Shown: piece after piece, positions 45,117 through 54,577 of the stretch
How the letters are laid out: every line of letters starts with the position of its first letter
How positions within the stretch are numbered: position 1 is the stretch's first letter
Assembly (NCBI RefSeq): GCF_000148995.1
Contig: NZ_GL538354.1
Span: 1 to 61,070 of the forward strand
DNA length: 61,070 nt
Direction of reading: 5' to 3'
Origin: Listeria grayi DSM 20601
GTDB taxonomy: Bacteria > Bacillota > Bacilli > Lactobacillales > Listeriaceae
Program-made: the position numbers and the translations under genes
Notes under the pieces: generated by a model
The model's input: only the letters and a program-made list of their open reading frames with translations
Told to the model about the DNA's origin: nothing
The model's database searches: none

Positions 45117-46604
45117 TCACTCTCCTAGTACTGCATGAATATAGATTGTTGGATCGATCAATGGATCGACCGCTTGTTTGATAAACGGATAGATCGCATC
45201 TGTGAAAATCCCGTAGCTGAGTGATAAGGCAAGCAGGACGACGATCGGGATCATCATTCGCTTGTACGATACCTGCAGATTAAACGTACCTTCTTTAACG
45301 CCCCAGATCCCTTTCGTAAATAACTTGATCATGGAAAAGAGGACGAATAAACTTGAGACCAAAACGATTGTTCCACCAACAAAATGTTGGGAATCAAAAG
45401 CACCTTCCACAATGAAAATTTTTCCGATAAATCCGCTAAGAGGAGGGATGCCCGCAAGGCCAAGCGTTCCGATAAAGAATGCCCAGCTAAGCGCTGGTTT
45501 TACCGACATCAGTCCGCTGAACCGCTTCGTACTGGAATAACCGGTGATCGCGATGATCGTTCCCACTATCAAGAATAAGGCTGTTTTGATGATCATATCA
45601 TGGAACAGATAGAAGATCGCGCCATTCAATGATTCCCGCGTCATCAGCGATAAGCTGTATAAAATAACACCGATCGCGATCATAATGTTATAGATCAATA
45701 CCGTTTTCATATCATAGTAACTAATTGCCCCAATAATACCGAGCACAATTGTCAGCAGCGCCAAAATGCTAAGTAGCGGCATGACAAAGGAAGTTTCTTG
45801 ATGGAAGAATAAGCTGAATGTTCGAATGATCGCATAGACCCCGACCTTAGTCAGCAACCCGCCGAACAATGCTAAAATCGGCATTGGAGGAGCAAAGTAA
45901 GAACCAGGCAGCCAAAAATAAAGCGGGAAGACGCCGGCTTTTAAACCGAAAACGAATAAGAACAATACCCCGACAACACTTAGCATGCCATAACTATGAT
46001 CCCCCAGGGTGCTGATCTTCTGAGAAATATCTGCCATATTTAAAGAACCGATCATCGAGTAAAGCAGCCCGACCGCTACAACGAAGAAGGCAGAACCGAT
46101 CACGTTGATCAGCAAGTACTTGATCGTGGCTTTCAGCTGAATCTCCGTCCCGCCGATGACAAGCAATACATAAGAAGCCATCAGCATTACTTCAAAGAAC
46201 ACAAACATGTTGAAAATGTCGCCCGTTAAAAACGAGCCGTTCACCCCGACGATCATAAAGAGAATCATCGGATAGTATAAAAAGCGTTCCCGCGGTTTCC
46301 CAATTGAATAAAAGGAGTAAAAGATAACGACCGTAACAAGCAGGCTGGTGGTGAATGTCAATAATGCCGCCAACATGTCGGCCACGATACTAATACCAAA
46401 CGGCGCTTTCCAGCTGCCGAGATTTACAACTTGAATCCCATGTACATGCACATAATAAACTAAAAATCCTGATCCGAACAACAGCAAAATACCGAAACAA
46501 AGAGCAGCGATCCGCTGGACGATGATCTTTTTAGGAAGTAAGAGCAGCATGATGGAGCCGAGGAAAGGAATCAAAATGGGTAGTAACACAATATTATTTA
46601 TCAT
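45117..46604 (-). CDS. mrpD: Na+/H+ antiporter subunit MrpD
   Basis: About 495 residues, NuoN/MrpD-type proton channel with some 14 membrane segments (SGSFLTGDIFNMFVFFEVML, GIPPLSGFIGK). Conserved lysine and glutamate of the proton path lie in these segments. Start uncertain: ATG 46604 sits 11 bp behind GAGAGG; ATG 46613 is possible. Overlaps the end of mrpC by about 11 bp. Confidence 0.93.
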   Translation of the reverse strand: MINNIVLLPILIPFLGSIMLLLLPKKIIVQRIAALCFGILLLFGSGFLVYYVHVHGIQVVNLGSWKAPFGISIVADMLAALLTFTTSLLVTVVIFYSFYSIGKPRERFLYYPMILFMIVGVNGSFLTGDIFNMFVFFEVMLMASYVLLVIGGTEIQLKATIKYLLINVIGSAFFVVAVGLLYSMIGSLNMADISQKISTLGDHSYGMLSVVGVLFLFVFGLKAGVFPLYFWLPGSYFAPPMPILALFGGLLTKVGVYAIIRTFSLFFHQETSFVMPLLSILALLTIVLGIIGAISYYDMKTVLIYNIMIAIGVILYSLSLMTRESLNGAIFYLFHDMIIKTALFLIVGTIIAITGYSSTKRFSGLMSVKPALSWAFFIGTLGLAGIPPLSGFIGKIFIVEGAFDSQHFVGGTIVLVSSLFVLFSMIKLFTKGIWGVKEGTFNLQVSYKRMMIPIVVLLALSLSYGIFTDAIYPFIKQAVDPLIDPTIYIHAVLGE

Positions 46605-46941
46605 CAGCTTCATGTCCTCTCGTCTTAGAAATACTCTCACTGTCTAATTCTTGATAAGCTCGGTAAGCGAGGACAAGGAAAAAGGCAGTAATCGCAAAAC
46701 TGATAACGATCGCCGTCAGTACAAGCGCTTGCGGCAGCGGATCATTAAAAAGTTTTCCGATTCCTTTTCCGATCAGGGGAGCTTTCCCTTTTTTGATGCC
46801 ACTCATCGTAAGCACCAGTAGATTGACACCGTGACTCAAAATTGCAGTTCCGATAACGATACGGAGAAGACTTTTCGACAGGATGAGGTAGATACCGGCA
46901 GCAAAGATCAGTCCGATGAGGATCGACATTAATACTTCCAT
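46594..46941 (-). CDS. mrpC: Na+/H+ antiporter subunit MrpC
   Basis: 115 residues, NuoK-like with three membrane segments and GTAILSHGVNLLVLTM. Its ATG abuts the mrpB stop at 46942. Part of the antiporter complex. Confidence 0.94.
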   Translation of the reverse strand: MEVLMSILIGLIFAAGIYLILSKSLLRIVIGTAILSHGVNLLVLTMSGIKKGKAPLIGKGIGKLFNDPLPQALVLTAIVISFAITAFFLVLAYRAYQELDSESISKTRGHEADDK

Positions 46942-47364
46942 CTAATCACTCTCCCCAATCGATTGAATAATCGTCATTGTCACACCAACAACCACTAAGT
47001 AAACGCCTAGATCAAAAAGTGTTGCTGTGTGCAGATTTGTTTCTCCTAGGATCGGCAATTGAAAATGCCCGTATTTATGTGTCAAAAAAGTATCTCCGGT
47101 GAAAATACCGATCATCCCAGTTCCAAGCGCGAATGCCAATCCGATCCCAATCAGCATGATCGGATTGATATTCAGCATACTGCTGACTGTTTTCGTATCA
47201 TAAGCAAGTAATGTCAGCGTGATCGCGCCAGAAGTGGTGAGCCCAGCGACAAATCCGCCGCCAGGATTATAATGTCCGGCAAAAAACAAGTGGAGCGAGA
47301 AAAGGAAAATAATGAAAGAAACTACTTTCGTGACATTTCGAAGTAAGACGTCATTCGTTTTCAT
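46942..47364 (-). CDS. mrpB: Na+/H+ antiporter subunit MrpB
   Basis: 140 residues, four membrane segments, MrpB signature GHYNPGGGFVAGLTTSGAITL. Ribosome site GGAGG; overlaps the end of mrpA by 14 bp. Confidence 0.94.
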   Translation of the reverse strand: MKTNDVLLRNVTKVVSFIIFLFSLHLFFAGHYNPGGGFVAGLTTSGAITLTLLAYDTKTVSSMLNINPIMLIGIGLAFALGTGMIGIFTGDTFLTHKYGHFQLPILGETNLHTATLFDLGVYLVVVGVTMTIIQSIGESD

Positions 47365-49774
47365 CTAATTTCCTCCTTTTCGTTAAACGTAGTTTGATCA
47401 TGATAAAGATACCAATGGCAGCAATGGAAAGGACCATTGTCTCAAAGAGCGTATCAAAACCACGGAAGTCGACCAAAATAACATTGACGATATTTTTACC
47501 AGCCGCTTCTTTATAAGCATTTAGTTCATAGTATTTAGAAATTGACTCGAAAATATCCGTATTATAAGCAGAAAGAGAAATCAGCGTTACCACAACGCCA
47601 ACACCGATGCTCAAGAATGTCTTGATCGACAGCCATTTCGGTTTTTCTTCGATATTACTGAACTGCGGTAAGAAATAAAAGACAAGCAAGTACAAGACGA
47701 CCGAAATCGTTTCAATGACAAGCTGCGTCAAAGCCAGATCCGGTGCTCGTGCGATCACGAAGAAGATACTGATCGTATAGCCCATCGCACCGAGTAAAAT
47801 AATCGACGTGATCCGTGACTTGGAAAATACGATTCCGACGAGTGTCACGATAATCACGACCACAAGGATAAAGTCGATCAGTGTCACTTTCGTCAAGTTG
47901 GAAAAGTCGAAGTTCCAAGCATTCGTGAATGTCATCGCCGACAGTACCATTACAATGAAAGAAGCAAGCATATAATTCAGATAGGTCCGCAGCCAACCAG
48001 TCATCAGCCACATTGTCATCCGATAAGAACCACTTTCTATCCAGAAAAGGCTATTATCATAAATACCGCCCCATTTAAAGAAACGCGGGGTTTTTTCGAT
48101 CAGCCAAACTTTCCAAACAGAATGCCATTTATAAAGCAGTGCGCCGATAATGACGATGCCAAATGTCATCAAGAGGGCAGGCGTGATACCGTGCCAGAAA
48201 CTGATATGGATCGTAAAGTTTTCACCCAAACCGTTATTTTGCAGAGCTGGCATGATGGAACGAACAGCAGGTTCTAAAATCGGTCTAGCCAGAAGGTTCG
48301 GGAAAAAGCCGGTCACGATAACAATAGCGCTAAGTAATAGAGGCGGGATCAATAATCCGGCTCCAGCTTCATGCGGTTTTTTAGGTAGTTTTTTGATTTC
48401 ACCTTGACCCGTAAATGTTCGGAAGAATATCAGCATGCTGTAAATGAAGGTAAATACGCTTGCGATCCAGATAATCGCTGGCAAGATGATCATCAGCGCA
48501 TCGGCGTTGAACAACTGCAGATGTGTGATATCGACCATTGCTTCCAAGAACATTTCCTTGCTTAGAAAGCCATTGAACGGTGGCAGACCAGCCATGGAAA
48601 AAGTCCCGATGAAAGCAATAGTTGCCGTGATCGGCATGATCCGAAGCAGTCCACCAAGTTTCCGAATATCCCGCGTTCCGGTTTCATGGTCAATGATTCC
48701 GACCATCATAAACAAGCTGCCTTTAAAAGTCGCATGATTGAATAAGTGGAACATCGCTGCTACTAAAGCCGCGATATAAATATTGTCATTGTTACCTTTG
48801 AAATGAAGTGCAGCAGCACCGATCCCAAGGAGGGACATGATCATCCCTAATTGACTGATCGTCGAATAGGCAAGGATCGCTTTCAAATCATTTTTGAGTG
48901 TCGCATTCACAGAACCCCACAGAATCGTGAGTACGCCGACGATCAAAATCGTCCAGAACCACACACCCGAACTGGCAAACAAAGCAGTAAAACGAGCGAC
49001 TAAATAAAGTCCCGCTTTGACCATTGTAGCGGAGTGCAGATAAGCACTAACAGGCGTAGGAGCTTCCATTGCATCCGGCAACCAGATGTGAAACGGCACT
49101 TGAGCAGATTTCGTAAAAGCACCAAGTAAGATAAAAATCATTGCGGGAAGAAATAGAGGGCTATCCGAGAGGGAAGCGGCATTTCCAATAATTTCATGAA
49201 CCGAATAAGTACCGCTCATCAAATGAAGGACAATAAACCCACCGAGCATCATCAGCCCACCAAAAACGGTGATCAGCATTGCTTTACGAGCGCCATATCG
49301 AGAACGTTCACGGTGATACCAGTAACCGATCAATAAAAACGAGCTGATAGAAGTAAGTTCCCAGAATAGATATAAAACAATTAAATTATCACTCAACACA
49401 ACGCCGAGCATGGCGGTCATGAAAATAAGTAAAAAGACATAAAAATTATTCAGACGCTCTTTGTTTTTACCGAGATAAAAAATCGAATAAAAAGTCACTA
49501 AAGCACCGATACCAGTTATCAGTAGGACAAATAACAGACTAAGCCCATCGAGCCGAACGGTAAAATCGATCCCTAATCGCGGGATCCATGCCATCGTCTT
49601 CGTGATCGGCCCATTGATTGTTTGCGGGATCAATGTCAAAAAGTAGATAAAGAGTACGATCGGGATCGGAAGCGCAAACCACCCTGTGTGGACTGATTTT
49701 GTAAATCGATAAATTATCGGGATCAAGATTGCCATTAAGAGAGGCAGCAAAATAGCCAGATGGAGAAAATTCAA
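47351..49774 (-). CDS. mrpA: Na+/H+ antiporter subunit MrpA
   Basis: 807 residues from TTG 49774 (AAAGGAGG, 7-bp spacing). N-terminal two thirds are NuoL-like (LFWELTSISSFLLIGYWYH, VPFHIWLPDAMEAPTPVSAYLHSATMVKAG in pieces), the C-terminal part is the MbhD/MrpB-like module (APDLALTQLVIETIS). Largest subunit of the Mrp antiporter, which expels Na+ (and other cations) for H+ and supports alkali and bile/salt tolerance. First gene of the seven-gene operon. Confidence 0.95.
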   Translation of the reverse strand: MNFLHLAILLPLLMAILIPIIYRFTKSVHTGWFALPIPIVLFIYFLTLIPQTINGPITKTMAWIPRLGIDFTVRLDGLSLLFVLLITGIGALVTFYSIFYLGKNKERLNNFYVFLLIFMTAMLGVVLSDNLIVLYLFWELTSISSFLLIGYWYHRERSRYGARKAMLITVFGGLMMLGGFIVLHLMSGTYSVHEIIGNAASLSDSPLFLPAMIFILLGAFTKSAQVPFHIWLPDAMEAPTPVSAYLHSATMVKAGLYLVARFTALFASSGVWFWTILIVGVLTILWGSVNATLKNDLKAILAYSTISQLGMIMSLLGIGAAALHFKGNNDNIYIAALVAAMFHLFNHATFKGSLFMMVGIIDHETGTRDIRKLGGLLRIMPITATIAFIGTFSMAGLPPFNGFLSKEMFLEAMVDITHLQLFNADALMIILPAIIWIASVFTFIYSMLIFFRTFTGQGEIKKLPKKPHEAGAGLLIPPLLLSAIVIVTGFFPNLLARPILEPAVRSIMPALQNNGLGENFTIHISFWHGITPALLMTFGIVIIGALLYKWHSVWKVWLIEKTPRFFKWGGIYDNSLFWIESGSYRMTMWLMTGWLRTYLNYMLASFIVMVLSAMTFTNAWNFDFSNLTKVTLIDFILVVVIIVTLVGIVFSKSRITSIILLGAMGYTISIFFVIARAPDLALTQLVIETISVVLYLLVFYFLPQFSNIEEKPKWLSIKTFLSIGVGVVVTLISLSAYNTDIFESISKYYELNAYKEAAGKNIVNVILVDFRGFDTLFETMVLSIAAIGIFIMIKLRLTKRRKLDENE

Positions 49775-49833
49775 ATTTAGTCCTCCTTTTGTAAACAGCC
49801 ACTATCAAAAATCATTACTAGATTATTTTTCAA

Positions 49834-49845
49834 GTAAGTACTTAC
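49834..49845. promoter_or_regulatory. Perfect palindrome upstream of mrpA
   Basis: GTAAGTACTTAC, 12 bp, about 60 bp before the mrpA start and downstream of a TATACT-like -10 on the minus strand (49877-49882). Possible operator; regulator unknown. Confidence 0.35.
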
Positions 49846-49902
49846 ATTTATTTTTGTAAAATAAAAACTTAATTTAAGTATAACATAAATATTTCTGAAA
49901 AA

Positions 49903-49962
49903 AAACCTCAAGCTGCCGGCAAATGCTGGGGAAATAATCTCATCCAGCACTTGCCGCCAAAA
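49903..49962 (-). terminator. Terminator of the MFS transporter gene
   Basis: GGCGGCAAGTGCTGG pairs with the CCAGCATTTGCCGGC arm on the minus strand, and a T8 run follows after a short AGCTTGAGG spacer. Imperfect but long stem. Confidence 0.6.
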
Positions 49963-49975
49963 GGAAGCCGCTCGA

Positions 49976-51184
49976 TCAATCCACATTCACATGACGCTTG
50001 CGGTCGGAATGCAGTGAGCCTAACAAGATGAAGAAGGCGACGAAAAACATCGCGCTCGTAAAGAGAAAAACATTCGAGATGCCCACAAAACCAGCCAAAA
50101 TGCCACCAAAGATCGGGCCGATCACATTTCCTAAGAACCGAGCACTTTGATTGTAGCCTAGAATCTCTCCCTGCATTGCTGGCGGAGCAGCGATCCGAAT
50201 ATACGCCGTTGTACAAGGAATCATGCCACCAAGAGCGATCCCAAATAAGAACCGGCAGATCACAAACACCCAGAGGTTAGAAACGAATGCTTGAGGGATG
50301 ACTGTCACCGCAGCAAGAATGAGCAAAATGTTGAGGATTTTTTCGTAGCCGTATTTATCGCCCCATTTGCCCCATTGCCGCGTCATCACCAAGTTGCCAA
50401 ACCCAGTAGCGGAGAAGGCAAGACCAGAAAGAAAAGCAATATTTGTGGAATGCGTCATACTACCCACATATAAAGCAAGCAACGGCTGAACGCTGAAGTT
50501 AGCGACTTGGATCAATGCCGTGATGATCAATACGGTCAAGAGAACCCGCAGACTGAAGATTTGTTTCAATACCGCACGTCTGGAATAGAAGGGACGTCCG
50601 CCTTCCTCAGAATCCAATCGGTATTCCTTCAACCCGAAGCCAACTAAAATCGCAGCAATCATGATCGCGATCCCAGTAATAGTAAATGTATTTTTGAATC
50701 CAAATACATCCGCCATCGCTCCGCCAAGCAAAGGCCCGAACAGCATACCCGTCACACCGCCTAATTGAAGCGTCCCTAATATCTTACCGGCTTCTTTAGC
50801 AGGCGTTTGTCTGGCAATAAAAGCGTTGGAAACACCGACAAAACCAGTAACGATCCCCATAAATATTCGCAAAACAAACAAATGAAAGACCGAATCGGCA
50901 AAGCCCATCAAAAAAATACAGACCGCAAGCCCGATCGCTGTGCCCGTAAGAATACCCTTGTAGCCATGTTTATCACCTAACCGACCCCAAATCGGAGAAA
51001 ATATAAATGCAATCAAAAAGGTGATACCGAAAATATATCCCGCCCAGCGCTGCACATAAGCATCACTATAATGCCCAAATGTTTCAATATATAAGGAGAG
51101 AAAAGGCATGATCATCGTCATGCTCGCGGAAACAAGTAAATTCGCCCCCATCAAGATATATAAATTCCGCTTTTGTGCTGTCAT
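49976..51184 (-). CDS. MFS multidrug-type efflux transporter
   Basis: 402 residues, 12 membrane segments. MFS motif A in loop 2-3, GRLGDKHGYKG, and repeated as WGKWGDKYGYEK in the second half; antiporter motif-like FVGVSNAFIARQTP. Resembles DHA1 drug/H+ antiporters (MdtG-like). Substrate cannot be told. It is divergent from the small ORF and cyclophilin gene and ends with its own terminator. Confidence 0.9.
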   Translation of the reverse strand: MTAQKRNLYILMGANLLVSASMTMIMPFLSLYIETFGHYSDAYVQRWAGYIFGITFLIAFIFSPIWGRLGDKHGYKGILTGTAIGLAVCIFLMGFADSVFHLFVLRIFMGIVTGFVGVSNAFIARQTPAKEAGKILGTLQLGGVTGMLFGPLLGGAMADVFGFKNTFTITGIAIMIAAILVGFGLKEYRLDSEEGGRPFYSRRAVLKQIFSLRVLLTVLIITALIQVANFSVQPLLALYVGSMTHSTNIAFLSGLAFSATGFGNLVMTRQWGKWGDKYGYEKILNILLILAAVTVIPQAFVSNLWVFVICRFLFGIALGGMIPCTTAYIRIAAPPAMQGEILGYNQSARFLGNVIGPIFGGILAGFVGISNVFLFTSAMFFVAFFILLGSLHSDRKRHVNVD

Positions 51185-51214
51185 TATCTCACCTCATTTC
51201 TTAAAAGTTTGCAT

Positions 51215-51252
51215 ATTGTCTTATCTATTATAGAATAAATACAATAGACAAT
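51215..51252. promoter_or_regulatory. Overlapping divergent promoters flanked by an inverted repeat
   Basis: On +: TTGTCT (51216-51221), 18 bp, TACAAT (51240-51245). On -: TATAAT (51227-51232). ATTGTCT (51215-51221) and AGACAAT (51246-51252) form 7-bp inverted arms around both. Confidence 0.45.
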
Positions 51253-51269
51253 AAAAAGGATGTGCTTTT

Positions 51270-51365
51270 TTGGGTAAAAAAATTGTTATTTGGTCAGCAG
51301 CTGTTATACTAGTATTGTACATGGTCGCAGTAATAAGTAATTTACTTTATATGTGGCTAGGTTGA
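51270..51365 (+). CDS. Candidate 31-residue membrane peptide
   Basis: TTG start, preceded by AAAAAGGATG. The product [20 protein letters not shown] then [10 protein letters not shown] is a single hydrophobic segment with two lysines in front, an N-in small membrane protein. It lies between the divergent promoter and the cyclophilin gene, 29 bp before its start, so both are probably on one mRNA. Not known to me as a named family. Alternatives: chance ORF in leader. Too short for usual gene finders. Confidence 0.5.
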   Translation: MGKKIVIWSAAVILVLYMVAVISNLLYMWLG

Positions 51366-51394
51366 AAAATTTAAAAATAAAGGAGTTAATACAA

Positions 51395-51979
51395 TTGACA
51401 TACCCTCAATTATCGAAAGAAATCGCAGAAAATGAAGTTGCAGTAGAAATGGTGACAAATCGTGGAACAATCAAATTAAAATTATTTCCAGAAATAGCGC
51501 CAAAAGCAGTAGAAAATTTTGTCACACACGCTAAAAATGGTTATTATGATGATTTGATCTTCCACCGTGTTATCCCTGAATTCATGATTCAAGGCGGCGA
51601 CCCACAAGGGCAAGGTTATGGCGGCGAAAGCATCTGGGGTGATCCATTTGAAGACGAATTTTCACCTTATGCGTTCAATATCCGTGGAGCTCTTTCGATG
51701 GCGAATGCCGGTCCGAATACAAACGGGAGTCAATTCTTCATCGTTCAAAAACCGGACATGCCGGAAGATATGATCGAACAAATGAAAGAAGCTGGTTTCC
51801 CATCTGAAATCATCGAAGCATACAAAACAGGAGGCACGCCTTGGTTAGACGGCCGCCACACTGTTTTCGGCCATGTGGTAGAAGGTTTGGATGTAGTAGA
51901 TACGATCGCAAGCGTACCGACTGTGGGACAAGATAAACCTGCCAATGATGTAGTGATCGAAAAAGTTATTGTGAAGTAA
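51395..51979 (+). CDS. ppiB: Peptidyl-prolyl cis-trans isomerase, cyclophilin type
   Basis: 194 residues from TTG 51395, with AAAGGAG nine bases upstream; longer in-frame starts lack a ribosome site. Cyclophilin core: [17 protein letters not shown] with catalytic Arg, and NTNGSQFFI. An insertion ([20 protein letters not shown]) is larger than in E. coli PpiB, as usual for Firmicutes. Cytosolic, no signal peptide; speeds X-Pro isomerisation. Confidence 0.94.
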   Translation: MTYPQLSKEIAENEVAVEMVTNRGTIKLKLFPEIAPKAVENFVTHAKNGYYDDLIFHRVIPEFMIQGGDPQGQGYGGESIWGDPFEDEFSPYAFNIRGALSMANAGPNTNGSQFFIVQKPDMPEDMIEQMKEAGFPSEIIEAYKTGGTPWLDGRHTVFGHVVEGLDVVDTIASVPTVGQDKPANDVVIEKVIVK

Positions 51980-51989
51980 AGAATAGTTA

Positions 51990-52025
51990 AAAACCGCTTG
52001 AGATCATGCTCAAGCGGTTTTTTTG
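51990..52025. terminator. Bidirectional terminator behind ppiB
   Basis: AAAACCGCTTGAG pairs with CTCAAGCGGTTTT around ATCATG, then T run. Confidence 0.92.
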
Positions 52026-52037
52026 AAGTCCATAAAT

Positions 52038-52418
52038 TTACTCTTCCGCAGTAGCGGGAGTAAAGAAATTGATGAGATTTCCATCAGGGTCGCGGAATAG
52101 CAAGGAACGGTTGCCCCAAGGCATATCCGTAGGTGCGTTGACAAAGGATGAAATAACCTTTTTGAGCCGTTCATATTCAGCGTCTACATCAGCAACGAGG
52201 AAATCAAGCATGACAGATCGATTTGCTCCGGCTTCCGCAGCATTATCTCCTAACAGAGGCACTGTTTTTGAACTTGCAATGGCTAGAACGCCAGCATTGG
52301 TCCGTAGCTCCGCAAATAAAGGATGTAAGCGTACGGCTTTTAGTTCCGTGATTTTTTCATAGAAACGGATTAAAACATCAACATCATCCGTTATAATGCG
52401 AGTGGCTTGTAATTTCAT
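52038..52418 (-). CDS. VOC superfamily (glyoxalase/bleomycin-resistance-like) protein
   Basis: 126 residues, two beta-alpha-beta-beta-beta modules; C-terminal LFRDPDGNLINFF with metal-site Glu position replaced by Asn/Phe context, N-terminal TRIITDDVDVLIRFYEKI. Could be a dioxygenase, glyoxalase or binding protein. Single gene on the minus strand. Confidence 0.85.
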   Translation of the reverse strand: MKLQATRIITDDVDVLIRFYEKITELKAVRLHPLFAELRTNAGVLAIASSKTVPLLGDNAAEAGANRSVMLDFLVADVDAEYERLKKVISSFVNAPTDMPWGNRSLLFRDPDGNLINFFTPATAEE

Positions 52419-52518
52419 CTACATCTCCTACTTTCTATAATAAATACACTATTTATTATAATAAAATAGCCGCAGAAAAGCAAACGGACGTTCTGTTTTG
52501 TGGAGCCACTTAGAAAAG

Positions 52519-53880
52519 CTATTTCAAAACCTGTACAAAAAACTCCTCATATAACGCCTGAACCGCGCGCTCCTCCTGTTCTTCACTGACACCAAACATA
52601 ATACTGACCTCCGAAGATCCCTGGTTCAACATCTCGATATTCACACACGAGCCAGACAATGCTTTCGCCGCACGCGCTGTGATTCCAACATTTTGGCGCA
52701 TTTCCTCACCAACCACCATAATTAGAGAGATCTGGTGCTGGATATGAATGCTATCCGGCTTCAATTCGGTCTCCAAATCTGTGATCAGCGTTTGCTCCAA
52801 TGTCGCAGTCAATTGATTTTCCCGCAATAGGATTGTTAGATTGTCGATCCCAGAAGGCATGTGCTCGAAGTTCAAATGATGTGCTTCCAGAATCTGTAGT
52901 ATCTTTCTCCCAAAACCAATCTCACGGTTCATTAGATATTTACTAATAAAAATACTGCAGAACCCGCCATCGCTTGCGATCCCTGTGACCGGTCGACTAC
53001 TTCCTAACCGTTGTTTGACGATCTTAGTTCCTTCACTAAACGGGTTGTTAGTATTCTTGATATGTACTGGAATGCCGGCTTTAAAAGCAGGGATCAAGGC
53101 TTCATCATGGAAAACAGAAAATCCGGCATAAGAAAGTTCACGCATTTCCTGATAAGTTAATTCGTTGATCTGCTCTGGATCTTTGACGATATTCGGATTG
53201 ACAGTATAAACTGCATCCACATCAGTAAAGTTTTCATACAAATCGGCTTGGATGCCATTGGCAAGAATCGCGCCAGTAATGTCAGAACCGCTTCGGGAAA
53301 ATGTCACGATCTCGCCAGCTTTCGTATAACCGAAGAAACCGGGAAAAACAATGATGCCAGGTTGTTCGCGCAATTTATATAAATTGCGATACGATTCGGG
53401 GAGGACTTGGGCATTTGCATGTTCAGCCGTAACGAATAAGCCGGCATCTTTTGGATTGACATACGTGGCTTCAAGCCCTTGATGTCGCAAGTAAGCAGCG
53501 ACTAATTTCGCATTATTGTCTTCACCGCTCGCTTTGATCTTATCCATGAAAACATCCGGATCGTTTGTATCTGCGGCTAAAAGAAGCGTCAAATCTTTCT
53601 CGATCTCTTCTATAATAGCCAGATCCATATCACTATCTAGCGCGATATCACGATAACGGTGGATAATCTTCGCGAAAATCGCTTCCGTGTCTTCCTGCAA
53701 CAACCGCTTTGTTGCACAATCGATCAATAAGTCCGTTACCTTGGCATCTCCCGCAAAACGTTTGCCAGGAGCAGAAACGACAACGATTTTTCTAGATAGA
53801 TCTTCCGCTAATAACTGATGTACTTTTTGGAGTTTTTCTCCCGAAGCGAGCGAGCTTCCTCCGAATTTGATTACTTTCAT
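52519..53880 (-). CDS. Aspartate kinase, monofunctional
   Basis: 453 residues. N-terminal kinase with KFGGSSLASGEKL, and FSRSGSDITGAILANG (aspartate/ATP site); C-terminal ACT domains (about 300-453; GFCSIFISKYLMN, MVVGEEMRQNVGIT). First step from aspartate to lysine, methionine and threonine. No lysine riboswitch precedes it, so it is probably not the lysine-repressed isoform. Confidence 0.94.
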   Translation of the reverse strand: MKVIKFGGSSLASGEKLQKVHQLLAEDLSRKIVVVSAPGKRFAGDAKVTDLLIDCATKRLLQEDTEAIFAKIIHRYRDIALDSDMDLAIIEEIEKDLTLLLAADTNDPDVFMDKIKASGEDNNAKLVAAYLRHQGLEATYVNPKDAGLFVTAEHANAQVLPESYRNLYKLREQPGIIVFPGFFGYTKAGEIVTFSRSGSDITGAILANGIQADLYENFTDVDAVYTVNPNIVKDPEQINELTYQEMRELSYAGFSVFHDEALIPAFKAGIPVHIKNTNNPFSEGTKIVKQRLGSSRPVTGIASDGGFCSIFISKYLMNREIGFGRKILQILEAHHLNFEHMPSGIDNLTILLRENQLTATLEQTLITDLETELKPDSIHIQHQISLIMVVGEEMRQNVGITARAAKALSGSCVNIEMLNQGSSEVSIMFGVSEEQEERAVQALYEEFFVQVLK

Positions 53881-54037
53881 GCTTTCACCTCGACGTTTTT
53901 TTGGAAAAGTTTATTGTCTATTATCGCGCTATTTCTATAAAAGTGCAACATGAAAAGTTAGTTTATTTGGAAAATTCTAGTTATTTATAGAAAAAACCGC
54001 CATAAAAAACATTTTCTAAAATAAAGTAAGGGTTTAC

Positions 54038-54067
54038 TTGTTAATTATACCAGTCATGCGCTATAAT
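54038..54067 (+). promoter_or_regulatory. Sigma-A promoter of the PTS IIB gene
   Basis: TTGTTA (54038-54043), 18-bp spacer, TATAAT (54062-54067). Confidence 0.65.
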
Positions 54068-54116
54068 AAAGATGTAGCAAATATTTGTACCTTGAACTAG
54101 AAAGGAAAGATTGATA

Positions 54117-54428
54117 ATGAAAAATATAGTATTAGTATGTGCGGCAGGAATGTCCACGAGCCTTTTAGTTACAAAAATGCGCCAAGCTGCGGAAGCAAAG
54201 GGAGAAGAAGCTAAAATCGATGCTTATTCTATCTCTGAAATCAATACGGTAGCAAAAGACGCAGATGTTGTATTGTTAGGACCACAAGTTCGTTACCAAA
54301 AGAAAACAGTTGATGATGTTGTAGCTGGTCGTATTCCAGTTGATGTTATCGATATGACGGCGTATGGTACAATGAACGGTGAAAAAGTATACGCACAAGC
54401 TGTAGAATTAATTGAAGGTAACAAATAA
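54117..54428 (+). CDS. PTS lactose/cellobiose-family EIIB component, stand-alone
   Basis: 103 residues from ATG 54117 (AAAGGAAAG upstream). IIB fold with phospho-cysteine in VCAAGMSTSLLV near the N-terminus. No IIA or IIC gene is adjacent; it stands alone between promoter and terminator. Either it serves a distant permease or it is a regulatory phosphocarrier. Confidence 0.9.
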   Translation: MKNIVLVCAAGMSTSLLVTKMRQAAEAKGEEAKIDAYSISEINTVAKDADVVLLGPQVRYQKKTVDDVVAGRIPVDVIDMTAYGTMNGEKVYAQAVELIEGNK

Positions 54429-54451
54429 GCAAACTCATTTTTAAAAATAAA

Positions 54452-54525
54452 AGCACTCAAGAAAACGAACTGTTCGGCCGTTTTTTGTCCGAAATACTGT
54501 AATCGTTTTCTCAGAGTGTTTTTTT
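54452..54525 (+). terminator. Two-tier terminator of the PTS IIB gene
   Basis: Outer stem AGCACTC...AAGAAAACGA with TCGTTTTCT...GAGTGTT, inner hairpin TTCGG/CCGAA, then T7. Unusually large. Confidence 0.75.
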
Positions 54526-54532
54526 GATTTCA

Positions 54533-54577
54533 AAAAGAACCCTTTGACGGCATTTGGCAATCAAAGGGTTCTTTTCT
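54533..54577. terminator. Bidirectional terminator before the ABC transporter genes
   Basis: AAAAGAACCCTTTGA pairs with TCAAAGGGTTCTTTT; serves the minus-strand ABC ATPase gene ending at 54576. Confidence 0.9.

Noticed and set aside
53881-54110. Lysine riboswitch before aspartate kinase
   Set aside because: No lysine-aptamer landmarks and too little upstream sequence.
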